Positions 5,684 to 14,339 of a stretch of 14,450 bases of DNA are shown piece after piece. This DNA is from JACNLC01 sp964607375 (GTDB lineage Bacteria > Fidelibacterota > Marinisomatia > SCGC-AAA003-L08 > JACNLC01). The position numbers and the translations under genes were made by a program. Where the stretch lies: assembly GCA_964607375.1 (NCBI GenBank), contig CAZSJY010000049.1, positions 1 through 14,450 of the forward strand. The letters run 5' to 3'. The notes under the pieces are model-generated. The model was not told where the DNA came from. It did no database searches and was given only the letters and a program-made list of their open reading frames with translations. Positions within the stretch are counted from its first letter, which is position 1; each line of letters opens with the position of its first letter.

Positions 5684-7225
5684 TTATTTCTGCCAGATAT
5701 CTCTATCCAAACTGCGATATTGGATTGCTTCACTCAAATGGACAGATGTGATTTCAGATTTTCCCTCCAAATCAGCAATTGTGCGTGATACTTTTAAGAT
5801 TCTATCATAAGCACGAGCGGAGAGTCCCAAATGCTCCATTGCTTGCTTGATTAGTGCTTTACCCTCTGAATCTATCTGACAATATTGCTCAATTCCTTTC
5901 TTCTCCATATTTGCATTACTGTGAATATTTGGATCTTTCGAAAATCGTTTCGTTTGGACTTCCCTAGTTCGCTGAACTCGTTTGCGGATAGTTTTCGAAT
6001 TTTCACTTTTTTCCTTTTTAGATAATTCCTCAAATGGAACTGCGGGGACATCAATATGTATATCGATTCTATCCAATAATGGTCCCGAAATTCTACTTAA
6101 ATACTTTTGGATTGACATACCCGTACAAGTGCAGTCATTTCTCGAATCTGTGAAAAATCCACACGGACAGGGATTCATCGCGGCAACCAACATAAAATTA
6201 GATGGATAGGTTAATGAAATTTTCGCACGAGAAATAGTCACTTCCCCATTTTCTAATGGTTGACGCATCACCTCCAACGCACTTTTTTTGAATTCAGGAA
6301 GTTCATCCAAAAATAACACTCCGTTGTGTGATAAGCTAACTTCACCAGGTTTTGGGACAGGTCCACCGCCTACTAATCCAATATCGCTAATTGTATGATG
6401 TGGATTTCTAAAAGGTCTAGTCGATACAATTCCGTCTTCTGTATTGATTAATCCGGTAACCGAGTGGATTTTGGAAGTTTCCAAAGCTTCATCAACTGTC
6501 ATTTTAGGCAAGATGGTTGGAAGTCTTTTCGCCAACATCGATTTCCCACTCCCGGGAGGTCCAATCAAAAGAATATTGTGTCCACCTGCTGCTGCAACTT
6601 CAAGTGCTCGTTTAACTTGTTCTTGTCCTTTAACATCAGAAAAATCTTGAGTGTAATCCTGCATTGATGTAATTGAGGATAAATCCTCTTTTGCAACCGG
6701 TTCAATATCTTTTTCGTCATTCAAAATATCTGCAACATCTTTGAGAGTTTTGGCTCCAGCGATTCGAATTCCCTCAACAAATGATGCCTCCTTTGTATTC
6801 TGAATAGGCAGGATAATAGCTTTGGTTCCGTTTTTCTTTGCGTTTAAGCAAATCGGGAAAATCCCCTTAACAGGTCGAAGAAATCCATCTAAACTCAATT
6901 CTCCAACTAACATAATTTTGTCGAGATATTTTTCGTTCACATACCCGAGTGCTGATAAAATTCCGATAGCGATTGGTAAATCAAAAGCTGAACCTTCTTT
7001 ACGGATATCAGCAGGGGCAAGATTAATTGTAATTCGTTTACTCGGAATACGAAATCCAGAGTTTTTCATAGCAGCCAAAACCCGTTCTTTACTCTCTTTA
7101 ACAGCACCTTCGGGTAAACCTACAGTAAAGAATCGTGCTGGATAACAATTTTCCAGATGTGCTTCAACTTTTACAGTATAAGCATCAACTCCAAGAACTG
7201 CACTCGATAAAACTTTGGCGAACAT
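5684..7225 (-). CDS. YifB/ComM family Mg-chelatase-like AAA+ ATPase
   Basis: A full-length 513-residue protein. Residues ~1-165 form the S5-like ChlI N-terminal domain (LSSAVLGVDAYTVKVE at 6-21, NLAPADIRKEGSAFDLPIAIGIL near 68). Residues ~195-395 are the AAA+ core with Walker A GPPGSGKS (222-229), Walker B VLFLDELPEF (303-312), a conserved four-cysteine patch (Cys353, 355, 365, 367) that could hold a metal, and RISGPLLDRID (378-388). Residues ~400-510 are the Mg-chelatase C-terminal domain. Despite the family name it is not expected to insert magnesium. The characterised relative ComM is a hexameric helicase promoting branch migration during natural transformation, so a DNA recombination role is likely. 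GGAGG sits 7 nt before the ATG. The gene lies between ispG and dut and is probably co-transcribed with dut. Confidence 0.95.
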   Translation of the reverse strand: MFAKVLSSAVLGVDAYTVKVEAHLENCYPARFFTVGLPEGAVKESKERVLAAMKNSGFRIPSKRITINLAPADIRKEGSAFDLPIAIGILSALGYVNEKYLDKIMLVGELSLDGFLRPVKGIFPICLNAKKNGTKAIILPIQNTKEASFVEGIRIAGAKTLKDVADILNDEKDIEPVAKEDLSSITSMQDYTQDFSDVKGQEQVKRALEVAAAGGHNILLIGPPGSGKSMLAKRLPTILPKMTVDEALETSKIHSVTGLINTEDGIVSTRPFRNPHHTISDIGLVGGGPVPKPGEVSLSHNGVLFLDELPEFKKSALEVMRQPLENGEVTISRAKISLTYPSNFMLVAAMNPCPCGFFTDSRNDCTCTGMSIQKYLSRISGPLLDRIDIHIDVPAVPFEELSKKEKSENSKTIRKRVQRTREVQTKRFSKDPNIHSNANMEKKGIEQYCQIDSEGKALIKQAMEHLGLSARAYDRILKVSRTIADLEGKSEITSVHLSEAIQYRSLDRDIWQK

Positions 7226-7232
7226 TAGCGTT

Positions 7233-7237
7233 CCTCC
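7233..7237 (-). promoter_or_regulatory. Strong Shine-Dalgarno site of the yifB-like gene
   Basis: GGAGG on the minus strand, 7 nt before the ATG at 7225, confirming the annotated start. The remaining part of the 82-bp ispG-yifB gap shows no hairpin that I can identify. Confidence 0.7.
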
Positions 7238-7307
7238 CTTTCTCTTACTGTTGTTTTGGACTAATTAGATCAATTATTTAAATCACGAATTTATCATCTG
7301 CTTTCTG

Positions 7308-9146
7308 TTATATATCAATCCACTTGCCATCACAGCGAATAAGTTCAATGAGTGAATTTACAGCTTCATCTGATGGGATATTCTTTTTTACTACGGAATG
7401 TCCTCTATAAAGCGATATTCGGTTGTTACCGGTGCCCACATAACCATAGTCAGCATCTGCCATTTCACCTATTCCATTTACTATGCATCCAATAATCCCA
7501 ATTTTGAGTCCTTTAAGATGAGAAGTTCTATTTCTGATTTCTTTAGATACTTTTTGGATGTTAAATAAAGTCCGGCCACAAGATGGACAAGAAATATATT
7601 CGGTTTTAGTAATTCTCTTTCGAGTTGCTTGTAGAATTCCAAACGCTGTATTTATGGATTTACGATTCGATGGTTTTATCCAAATTCCATTTCCAATATT
7701 GTCAATTAGTAAGCTTCCAAAATCCAAAGAATTCTTTATAATAAGTTGTTCTTCATTTAGACCATTATACTCTCCAAACAAGACTATTGGAATTTCAATA
7801 TTAAATTCACAAATATTTTGTGTGAAATCAACAATTTCTTGTTTTTTTTCTTTGTTCACATCAATAACCAACACAGTATTCTTGGATAATTTCAATGTAT
7901 CTATATCAGCTTCGGATAACCCTACTTTAACAAATTTAGTGAAATTGGAATTGATATTATATTCAAATTCATTCCAATTTAATAACGGAGAACAATTTGA
8001 TTTGTTGTCAATATTTCTCCAATAATCGAAATCATAAAGAAGATTCAAGTTATTCGGAATATTGGCAAAAGGTTCTCGTGAGCCCAAATACACCCAATCA
8101 ACTGCTATATCCCTTTTTCTGAATTTTTTTGTTTCGTGACTATACTCATATCCAATTTGGTGCATACCGGATAAATTGAGTTTTGTTTCTCTGAAATCAG
8201 CAACTACAATTGGAACATCACTTATTAGTTTTGTCTTCGCAACTTCAGTCAAATTATTCTCTTGTGGTACTACATTGTGTTGAGATTGAGTTGGATTAGT
8301 ACTTTCAATAATTTTTCGTGCAACTGGGATTTCTGCTTCTGGTTCTTCAGTTAGGGAAACTCGGATTGTATCACCAATCCCTTCATTTAAAAGAGTGCCA
8401 ATTCCAATAGTCGATTTTATACGAGCATCTTCTCCCTCACCGGCTTCAGTCACTCCTAGATGGATTGGATAGTCCATTTTTTGTTCATCCATCACTTTTG
8501 TTAACAACCTATTTGCATCAATCATTATTAAAGGATTACTAGCTTTCATTGACAAGACAATGTCGTGATAATCCAAGTAATGGCAAATTTTAACAAACTC
8601 CATTGCTGACTCAACCATTCCTTTAGGTGTATCGCCATAACAAGACATAATGCGATTAGATAGCGAACCGTGATTAACTCCTATCCTCATTGCAGTTTGA
8701 TGTTTTTTGCAGGTTTCGATGAGCGGAGTTAGTCGTTCGTTGATTCGATGAAGCTCAGATTGATATTCAGATTCTGAATACTTCTTTTTGTCAGTATTTT
8801 TATCTGAATAGTTACCTGGATTGATTCTGACTTTTTCTACAATTTGAGCAGCAATTTCTGCTACTTTTGGAGTATAATGGACATCTGCAATTATTGGTGT
8901 ATTGTAACCACGCTTTGTAATCTCCTCTTTGATTTTTGCTAAATTTTCAGCTTCTTTTCTACTTGGTGTAGTAATTCTGACATACTCAGAACCGGCTTTA
9001 ATCAATCTGATGCTTTGCTCAACGGTAGCAATCGTATCCATCGTATCGGTTGTGGTCATTGATTGAACTCGGATTGGATTGTCCCCTCCAAGTTGGACAT
9101 TCCCTATATTTACTAAACGAGTTTTCCTTCGAATATTACCAATCAT
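7308..9146 (-). CDS. ispG: 4-hydroxy-3-methylbut-2-enyl-diphosphate synthase IspG (GcpE), long three-domain form
   Basis: IspG converts 2-C-methyl-D-erythritol 2,4-cyclodiphosphate to HMBPP, the penultimate step of the MEP isoprenoid pathway, using a [4Fe-4S] cluster. From the chosen start it has 612 residues against ~370-400 in the E. coli type. Residues 1-~285 are the TIM barrel (TRLVNIGNVQLGG near 9, VQSMTTTDT at 27-35, HLGVTEAGEGED at 229-240). A ~200-residue insertion (about 290-500) is the A* domain, known from plants, chlamydiae and Bacteroidetes relatives. Residues ~505-612 carry the cluster domain with Cys520, Cys523 and Cys554 plus Glu561 (GCIVNGIGE). The frame stays open upstream to an ATG at 9218, but IspG proteins usually begin close to N-x-x-R-x-T-R, so I use the ATG at 9146, although no clear ribosome-binding site precedes it. 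The start overlaps the lipoprotein gene by 11 bp. Confidence 0.95.
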   Translation of the reverse strand: MIGNIRRKTRLVNIGNVQLGGDNPIRVQSMTTTDTMDTIATVEQSIRLIKAGSEYVRITTPSRKEAENLAKIKEEITKRGYNTPIIADVHYTPKVAEIAAQIVEKVRINPGNYSDKNTDKKKYSESEYQSELHRINERLTPLIETCKKHQTAMRIGVNHGSLSNRIMSCYGDTPKGMVESAMEFVKICHYLDYHDIVLSMKASNPLIMIDANRLLTKVMDEQKMDYPIHLGVTEAGEGEDARIKSTIGIGTLLNEGIGDTIRVSLTEEPEAEIPVARKIIESTNPTQSQHNVVPQENNLTEVAKTKLISDVPIVVADFRETKLNLSGMHQIGYEYSHETKKFRKRDIAVDWVYLGSREPFANIPNNLNLLYDFDYWRNIDNKSNCSPLLNWNEFEYNINSNFTKFVKVGLSEADIDTLKLSKNTVLVIDVNKEKKQEIVDFTQNICEFNIEIPIVLFGEYNGLNEEQLIIKNSLDFGSLLIDNIGNGIWIKPSNRKSINTAFGILQATRKRITKTEYISCPSCGRTLFNIQKVSKEIRNRTSHLKGLKIGIIGCIVNGIGEMADADYGYVGTGNNRISLYRGHSVVKKNIPSDEAVNSLIELIRCDGKWIDI

Positions 9147-9849
9147 GGAGTAAATCCAAGCATTCATAAATGTTTCGATCTTCACCTGAACATTCATTTG
9201 GTAAAACAGAAATTTCATTTACTTCAATCCAAGCAGAATCAACATCATGTAATCTCACATAAGTTTGTGCACGAAGAATAAGGATATTAGTAACATCAAT
9301 ATTTTCATCGTGAGAAAAATTGTATTCAGAATCAATTAAAAGCAATTCTTCTGATTTGCTCAACACAAGTTCTGAATTTGTTATCATTTTATTCCAAAAT
9401 GCAGAATCAGCAGGATTATTAAAAAAAACTACTTCTGATTTTATTGCATGATAACTTAACATAACAATTTCCCCGAACAAAGCATCATAATAAATTTCTT
9501 GAGCAATATCTTCTTCTGAATAAATATTCAGTGCATCACCAAAGTTTATTTCAGCATCAATTCGGCATTCTTCTCGTAACTCAAAATTAGTATTACCTGG
9601 CAAGTTATTGGCATAATATATATTAGACCAACCCAAACCTAAATAGGCTTCTGTAATATTTTCAGAATTATTACCTTCAAACAAATCAACAGCATCATAA
9701 AAATAGGTCTTAGCTTCACTGTAATTCCCTTGCTCGAACTGAAACCATCCTGAATTAATATAAAATCTATAATTGATATCTTCTTGTTCTGAGAAATATT
9801 CACAGGAAAAAAACATAATTGTTAGTATTAAAAGAATTAACTTCTTCAT
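9136..9849 (-). CDS. Putative lipoprotein with TPR-like helices
   Basis: A 237-residue protein of unknown function. It begins with a short lipoprotein signal: MKK, a hydrophobic stretch (4-14), and F-F-S-C with Cys16 as the predicted lipidation site, followed by an acidic E-Y-F-S-E-Q-E-D. This lipobox is degenerate but common in Bacteroidetes-type lipoproteins. Residues ~30-130 contain alternating helices of TPR flavour (WFQFEQGNYSEAKTYFYDAV and AYLGLGWSNIYYANN), suggesting a protein-binding superhelix; acidic residues dominate. The ATG shares ATGA with the stop of the giant T9SS cargo gene, so translation is probably coupled, and the 3' end overlaps the ispG start by 11 bp. It could be an anchor, assembly or surface partner of that cargo; this is inference from position only. 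I do not recognise a named family. Confidence 0.8.
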   Translation of the reverse strand: MKKLILLILTIMFFSCEYFSEQEDINYRFYINSGWFQFEQGNYSEAKTYFYDAVDLFEGNNSENITEAYLGLGWSNIYYANNLPGNTNFELREECRIDAEINFGDALNIYSEEDIAQEIYYDALFGEIVMLSYHAIKSEVVFFNNPADSAFWNKMITNSELVLSKSEELLLIDSEYNFSHDENIDVTNILILRAQTYVRLHDVDSAWIEVNEISVLPNECSGEDRNIYECLDLLHDW

Positions 9850-12800
9850 TTTAGAATTACTATTTTACTCGTTTCAGAAAAGTTCTTGGTTGACAATCTT
9901 AAAAAATAAACACCAGAAACAAGCTCAACATTATTTGAGTTGGTAAAATTCCAATTCAGTTCGTAGTATCCTCCTGATTGGATTTCATCAACCAATATTA
10001 AGATATTTCTTCCAAGTATATCATAAATTGTCAGATTAACCCTATCATCATTTGGAATACTGTATTTAATTATTGTTGATGCATTAGCTGGATTTGGATA
10101 AATAGTAATTAAGGAATATTGACTTGGAATAGGTTCACTTATAGTTTCATCTAAAAACACAGAATACTTCCCTAAACGGTCAATTTTGCTAATAATTTCG
10201 GTACTTGATCTGCTTTCTGTGGGAATATTTTTCCAAGTATCAACTTCATATTTCATGATTTGATATTTCCAAATTGGATTATTTTCAACATCAACAATAT
10301 TAGTTAAGTCAAATGATAGTAATGCTGGTTTGTTAAACTCCAGTGTTTGGGGATAAAATGTTACAGAAGATACTACTTGATATAGGTCGTTTCTACCTAA
10401 AGACTGAGTTTCAAATTCCTCAGTAACGAGAATTCCAGATTCATTAAAGGTGGAGTTTTGGTCAATAGATAATTCAGCAATACCTGATGGAGATCGAAGT
10501 GTAGAATTTTGCCTAGGATCAACAATATTATAGTAAACTGAATCAATTGACCTTCCATAGTTCTGGACACTATCTCTACCTTGGAATATGAGTGTTATCA
10601 ATCCTGTATCAATAAACGAGCTTGCAATATGATAAATGCTATCAGCTACTGGTTCAAGTGAATAATGTTGCGGATAGTTGCTAGTATTTACCCAAACTTC
10701 AATTTGATCATCAAAATCATTATGAATAGCAATATTTTCGGAAGACTCAATGTATAAATCGAAATATTCAGCAACCAATTCGTTTTGATGGATATAAAAT
10801 TCACCATTTGGAAGTTCTAAGTCATACAATATCTTATCTGAAGTTAAACTAAACTGAAATGGATCACCTCCGAAAATATCTTTTTCATAATTTTGTGCAA
10901 CTGCTCTCCAGTAATAATCTTTATTACCTGACAAATCAATAGTTAGATTTGTATCTGGCTTGTCGTATTCTGAGCCATTATAAGCTGGAAAATATTCGGC
11001 CAAGTTTATAGCCCAGAATGCATTTAATGTATCGGAGAATATTGAATTTTCACAGACTTCATTTCCTTCTAAGTGTTCGTTGCAAAAATCTGTATCGGTA
11101 AATAATACATCAGGAATAGAATCCTTAAGAACAATTACAAACTCGTCTTCGTTACTAAACCACTCTATTCTGTAGAACAATTCAAAGGTTTCATCAAGAT
11201 TTACAGTTGGATTAACATCGATATCTGAGCTTCTCTGCCATACAAAAAGTAACTTTTCGGGACTTTGATGCACTTGAGGTTCTTCTCTCAAAGGTAATCG
11301 AAATATAAATTCAGAATTTACTTTTTCGAAGAAGACTGTAGAGTCTAATTCAAAATCGTGCAAATTTTCATTTAAACTAAATTCTATTGGAGTATCATTT
11401 ACCTGTTGTACCTGAAAAACAAAAGTTTCCGTATCAGTTGAATTGTGATCATCTGAGCAGGAAATTATTATGCTATCGAGTCCATTCCAATTGGACAATA
11501 AGGAATCAATTTCAAAACTATCAGTTAATGGAGTAAACCACAAATGTTCAATTTCCGAATTATACTGAAAATCCCAGGTTAAATCGTCCAGTGAGAAAGG
11601 ATATTCGTTTAGAATTGTATCGGAATCGATATCGCTATAATCTATAGTTACTATTGCATTTATTGTATCTTCTTTGATGGAGTTTCCCATATCTTCAAAA
11701 GAAATTTGATCAATTTTAGGGGGATCATTAACAGGATTAATAGTAACCGTAAATGAGTTTTCTACTATATCAGTACCATCATCAGCAGTTATTGTAAACT
11801 CTTGAAATCCATTACCATTTTCAATTGGATTAACTCCGACATTACCTGTTGATGGGTCAAACACCAAATGTGCAAATTGGATTTCTGTAGGAGTGATTGA
11901 ATATATTACATTCTCAGTTACACTCTCATCATCAGGGACAGGATCAGGAGTAACAATTACTTGTTGAGTATTAGCAAAATCTTCATCAATCTCGATATTT
12001 CCACTTAATGAAAAAGTTGGAGGATCATTAATTGGATTAACCATAATTTCAATTGTAGCATTTTCGCTTGTTTGTGGATCGTAATTTCCATCAGTGTATC
12101 CATCATCAGTTACGGAAAATGTAAAAGAGTCTGAACCATTAAAATTAAGATTTGGTAAATATACAATATTAGGAGGATTTCCTTCCAAAATACCATTAAG
12201 TGGACTTGATTCAATTGTAAAAGTCAAATTGTCCAATTCAATTGAATCCTCACCGGTTAGTATTATCTCAATAGTAGAATCTTCATCAATGTTGTAAATA
12301 TTATTATTGGCTATTGGTGCATCGTTGACTGGAATTAAAGTTAAAATAATCTCTTCAGAAATTGAATCTCTTCCTTGGTTATCTGACAAAGTGAGGATGA
12401 GAATTTCAGACCCATACCAATTGGTTTCAGGACTAAAAGAAACAGTTAAATTATCTACAGAAGGTGTTACATTTTCTGAACCTTGAACGCTTAGTTCTAG
12501 TTGATCACCATCGATATCATTAACAAATTCAGTGAAATTTATTATCTCAATACTGTCTTCAAGAAAAGAAATTTCATTTGGTAAATTAACAAACTCAGGT
12601 GAATCGTTAACAGGAATTACAGTTATAGTAACGGTAGTTACATCAGAATACAGATCACCATCAGTGGCTGAATATGAGAAACTATCTTCTCCGTTATAAT
12701 CAGAATTTGGAGTATATGTAAATGTTCCATCAGCCAGCAGATTCAATTCCCCATTTTGAGAAGTTTGTATTAAAGTCGCAGACAAATTCTGCATATCTGG

Positions 12801-14339
12801 ATCTGAATCGTTATCCAAAACCCCATTTTCTGAAATCTCTAGAATTTCATCTTCATAAACTTCATAATTATCGCTTTGACTAATTGGGGTATCATTTACA
12901 GCTAAAATTGTAATAATTACTTGAGCTATATTTGAAAATTCTGCTCCATCAAATGCTCGATATGTAAAACTATCAATTCCATTAAAATTCTCATTGGGAT
13001 AGTAATAATTGTCATACACTTCACCATTTTGTGGAGCTTCTTGTACAGAATAATCTAAATCATCATTTTCTACATCTGAACCAACGAATTGTATTTCAAT
13101 CATTGAATCTTCATACATTTCTAAAAGAAGATCATTTACAATCGGAGGATCATTAATCGAGTTAACCAAAATTGTTACTTGAGTTTCCTGAGAGTACAAG
13201 CCACCATCGTAAGTCTGATATGTAAAATTATCAACTCCAAAGAAATTTTCATTAGGTATATAATTGAATGACCCGTTATTATTAAAACTTAACAACCCGA
13301 ATGAAACATCACCAACTACTTCTGCAGACAGATTATCTCCATCTACATCCAAATCGTTAGATAACACTCCTGGAGATTCAACATTAAAAACTTCGTCCTC
13401 ATTCATTGAATATGAATCCGGATTGGATAAGGGAGAGTCATCCACTGGAGAAATAATTAATTCCACAATAATATCTTGTGATTGAACCTGTCCATCAAAA
13501 ACTTTATACTTGAACTCATCTGTGCCATTGTAATTAGAATTTGGATTATAAGTAAACGAACCATTATTATTTAGAATTAACTCCCCATTTTCAACATCAG
13601 TACTTAATTGAACAATTAACATATCTCCATCAATATCTGAGTCATTTTCTAAAAGCCCAGGTTCACTAACCTCAAGTGTTTCATCTTCGTTTAACAAAAA
13701 TGTTTCACCTTCAACTTCTGGTGGATCGTTAACCGGAATTACATTAACAGTTACTGATGCTTCAATTGAATATGTTATCCCATCAAAAGCACGATAAGAA
13801 AATGAATCAGTACCGTTGAAGTTAGTATTCGGTATGTAAATATCGTCAACATAAGTTCCATTTATTGGAAAAGATGTCAGTTCAAAAGTTAAATCATCTT
13901 CATCCAAATCTGTTCCATTTAACACTATTTCCACAGAAGAATCTTCATCAACATCAATAATTTCGTCTAAAACTTGAGGAATATCATTAACCGGATTAAT
14001 TGTAAGCGTAACAGATGCGATATTAGAGTATTCAGAGCCGTCAAAAGCCCAATAAGTATAAACATCAACTCCATTAACATTTCCATAAGGAGTGTAGATG
14101 AAAGCTCCATTTTCATCTAGATTAAGTGTACCTAAGGTTACAGATTGGACGAGTTCTGCAATTAATGGATTATCATCTTCATCATTTTCAAGGATTCCAG
14201 GGGCTACAATTTGAAGTACTTCATCTTCATTTATAGAATAGAAATCATCATTTGCAACTGGAGTATCTTGAGCAAATAGTGCTGATACAAATGTGTAAAT
14301 GATCAAAATTAGTATTATATGTTTGGGAATTAATCTCAT
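9846..14339 (-). CDS. Tandem-95 / cadherin-like repeat surface protein with T9SS C-terminal sorting domain
   Basis: About 1497 residues from the chosen start (residue numbers below count from an upstream in-frame ATG at 14360). A signal peptide begins MRLIPK, has a hydrophobic core, and probably ends ALFA-QD (cut near 30/31). Residues 31-989 hold about ten Ig/cadherin-like tandem-95 domains, each closing on VNDxP and opening near NEDE/DEDS, with N-x-N-x-N-G-x-D-x-F-x-Y and DGD-type acidic loops that suggest calcium binding. Residues ~1030-1175 look FN3-like, with Cys1093 and Cys1103 close enough for a disulfide. Residues ~1285-1403 resemble a ZU5-like beta domain, and ~1413-1504 (YPNPANASTIIKYSI, then YDILGRN, GVYFLRL) are a type A T9SS sorting domain. 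The protein should cross the outer membrane and end up on the surface or outside, likely as an adhesin or matrix protein. The earlier ATG would put a hydrophilic stretch before the signal. Confidence 0.92.
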   Translation of the reverse strand: MRLIPKHIILILIIYTFVSALFAQDTPVANDDFYSINEDEVLQIVAPGILENDEDDNPLIAELVQSVTLGTLNLDENGAFIYTPYGNVNGVDVYTYWAFDGSEYSNIASVTLTINPVNDIPQVLDEIIDVDEDSSVEIVLNGTDLDEDDLTFELTSFPINGTYVDDIYIPNTNFNGTDSFSYRAFDGITYSIEASVTVNVIPVNDPPEVEGETFLLNEDETLEVSEPGLLENDSDIDGDMLIVQLSTDVENGELILNNNGSFTYNPNSNYNGTDEFKYKVFDGQVQSQDIIVELIISPVDDSPLSNPDSYSMNEDEVFNVESPGVLSNDLDVDGDNLSAEVVGDVSFGLLSFNNNGSFNYIPNENFFGVDNFTYQTYDGGLYSQETQVTILVNSINDPPIVNDLLLEMYEDSMIEIQFVGSDVENDDLDYSVQEAPQNGEVYDNYYYPNENFNGIDSFTYRAFDGAEFSNIAQVIITILAVNDTPISQSDNYEVYEDEILEISENGVLDNDSDPDMQNLSATLIQTSQNGELNLLADGTFTYTPNSDYNGEDSFSYSATDGDLYSDVTTVTITVIPVNDSPEFVNLPNEISFLEDSIEIINFTEFVNDIDGDQLELSVQGSENVTPSVDNLTVSFSPETNWYGSEILILTLSDNQGRDSISEEIILTLIPVNDAPIANNNIYNIDEDSTIEIILTGEDSIELDNLTFTIESSPLNGILEGNPPNIVYLPNLNFNGSDSFTFSVTDDGYTDGNYDPQTSENATIEIMVNPINDPPTFSLSGNIEIDEDFANTQQVIVTPDPVPDDESVTENVIYSITPTEIQFAHLVFDPSTGNVGVNPIENGNGFQEFTITADDGTDIVENSFTVTINPVNDPPKIDQISFEDMGNSIKEDTINAIVTIDYSDIDSDTILNEYPFSLDDLTWDFQYNSEIEHLWFTPLTDSFEIDSLLSNWNGLDSIIISCSDDHNSTDTETFVFQVQQVNDTPIEFSLNENLHDFELDSTVFFEKVNSEFIFRLPLREEPQVHQSPEKLLFVWQRSSDIDVNPTVNLDETFELFYRIEWFSNEDEFVIVLKDSIPDVLFTDTDFCNEHLEGNEVCENSIFSDTLNAFWAINLAEYFPAYNGSEYDKPDTNLTIDLSGNKDYYWRAVAQNYEKDIFGGDPFQFSLTSDKILYDLELPNGEFYIHQNELVAEYFDLYIESSENIAIHNDFDDQIEVWVNTSNYPQHYSLEPVADSIYHIASSFIDTGLITLIFQGRDSVQNYGRSIDSVYYNIVDPRQNSTLRSPSGIAELSIDQNSTFNESGILVTEEFETQSLGRNDLYQVVSSVTFYPQTLEFNKPALLSFDLTNIVDVENNPIWKYQIMKYEVDTWKNIPTESRSSTEIISKIDRLGKYSVFLDETISEPIPSQYSLITIYPNPANASTIIKYSIPNDDRVNLTIYDILGRNILILVDEIQSGGYYELNWNFTNSNNVELVSGVYFLRLSTKNFSETSKIVILK
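9849..10124 (-). other. T9SS type A C-terminal sorting domain (Por_Secre_tail)
   Basis: The last ~92 residues of the surface protein: an I-YPNPANAS-T-I-I-K-Y turn, then L-T-IYDILGRN, G-G-Y-Y-E-L-N-W, and a final SGVYFLRLS strand followed by K-I-V-I-L-K. This layout is the classical cargo signal of the Bacteroidetes/FCB type IX system, normally cleaved on export. It is the strongest taxonomic clue in the window. Confidence 0.9.
11394..14267 (-). repeat. Array of about ten tandem-95/cadherin-like protein repeats
   Basis: The closing VND-type motif recurs at residues 124, 210, 306, 402, 488, 584, 678, 777, 877 and 987. The spacings are 86, 96, 96, 86, 96, 94, 99, 100 and 110. Two variants are visible: a 96-residue one with G-x-L-x-NDxDxDGD and an 86-residue one without that insert. 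The last four repeats are more divergent and of irregular length. Confidence 0.85.
12603..14270 (-). repeat. Higher-order duplication: two 834-bp (278-residue) units of three domains each
   Basis: Residues 31-308 and 309-586 each consist of a 96-, an 86- and a 96-residue domain in the same order, and their VND ends match at exactly 278 residues. This corresponds to 13437-14270 and 12603-13436. The middle pair shares N-F-N-G-x-DSF-x-YRAFDG. Divergence is considerable, so any duplication is old. Confidence 0.55.

Noticed and set aside
7558..8025. Long plus-strand open frame (155 residues) inside ispG, and similar ones opposite yifB, the aldehyde dehydrogenase, groEL and the surface protein.
   Set aside because: They lie antisense to well-conserved genes, have no recognisable motifs or family character, and are the expected shadows of long coding frames.
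11394..14267. Repeated DNA motifs in the surface gene considered as a CRISPR or tandem DNA repeat.
   Set aside because: Similarity is at protein level with 86-110-residue periods; there are no short identical direct repeats with unique spacers.
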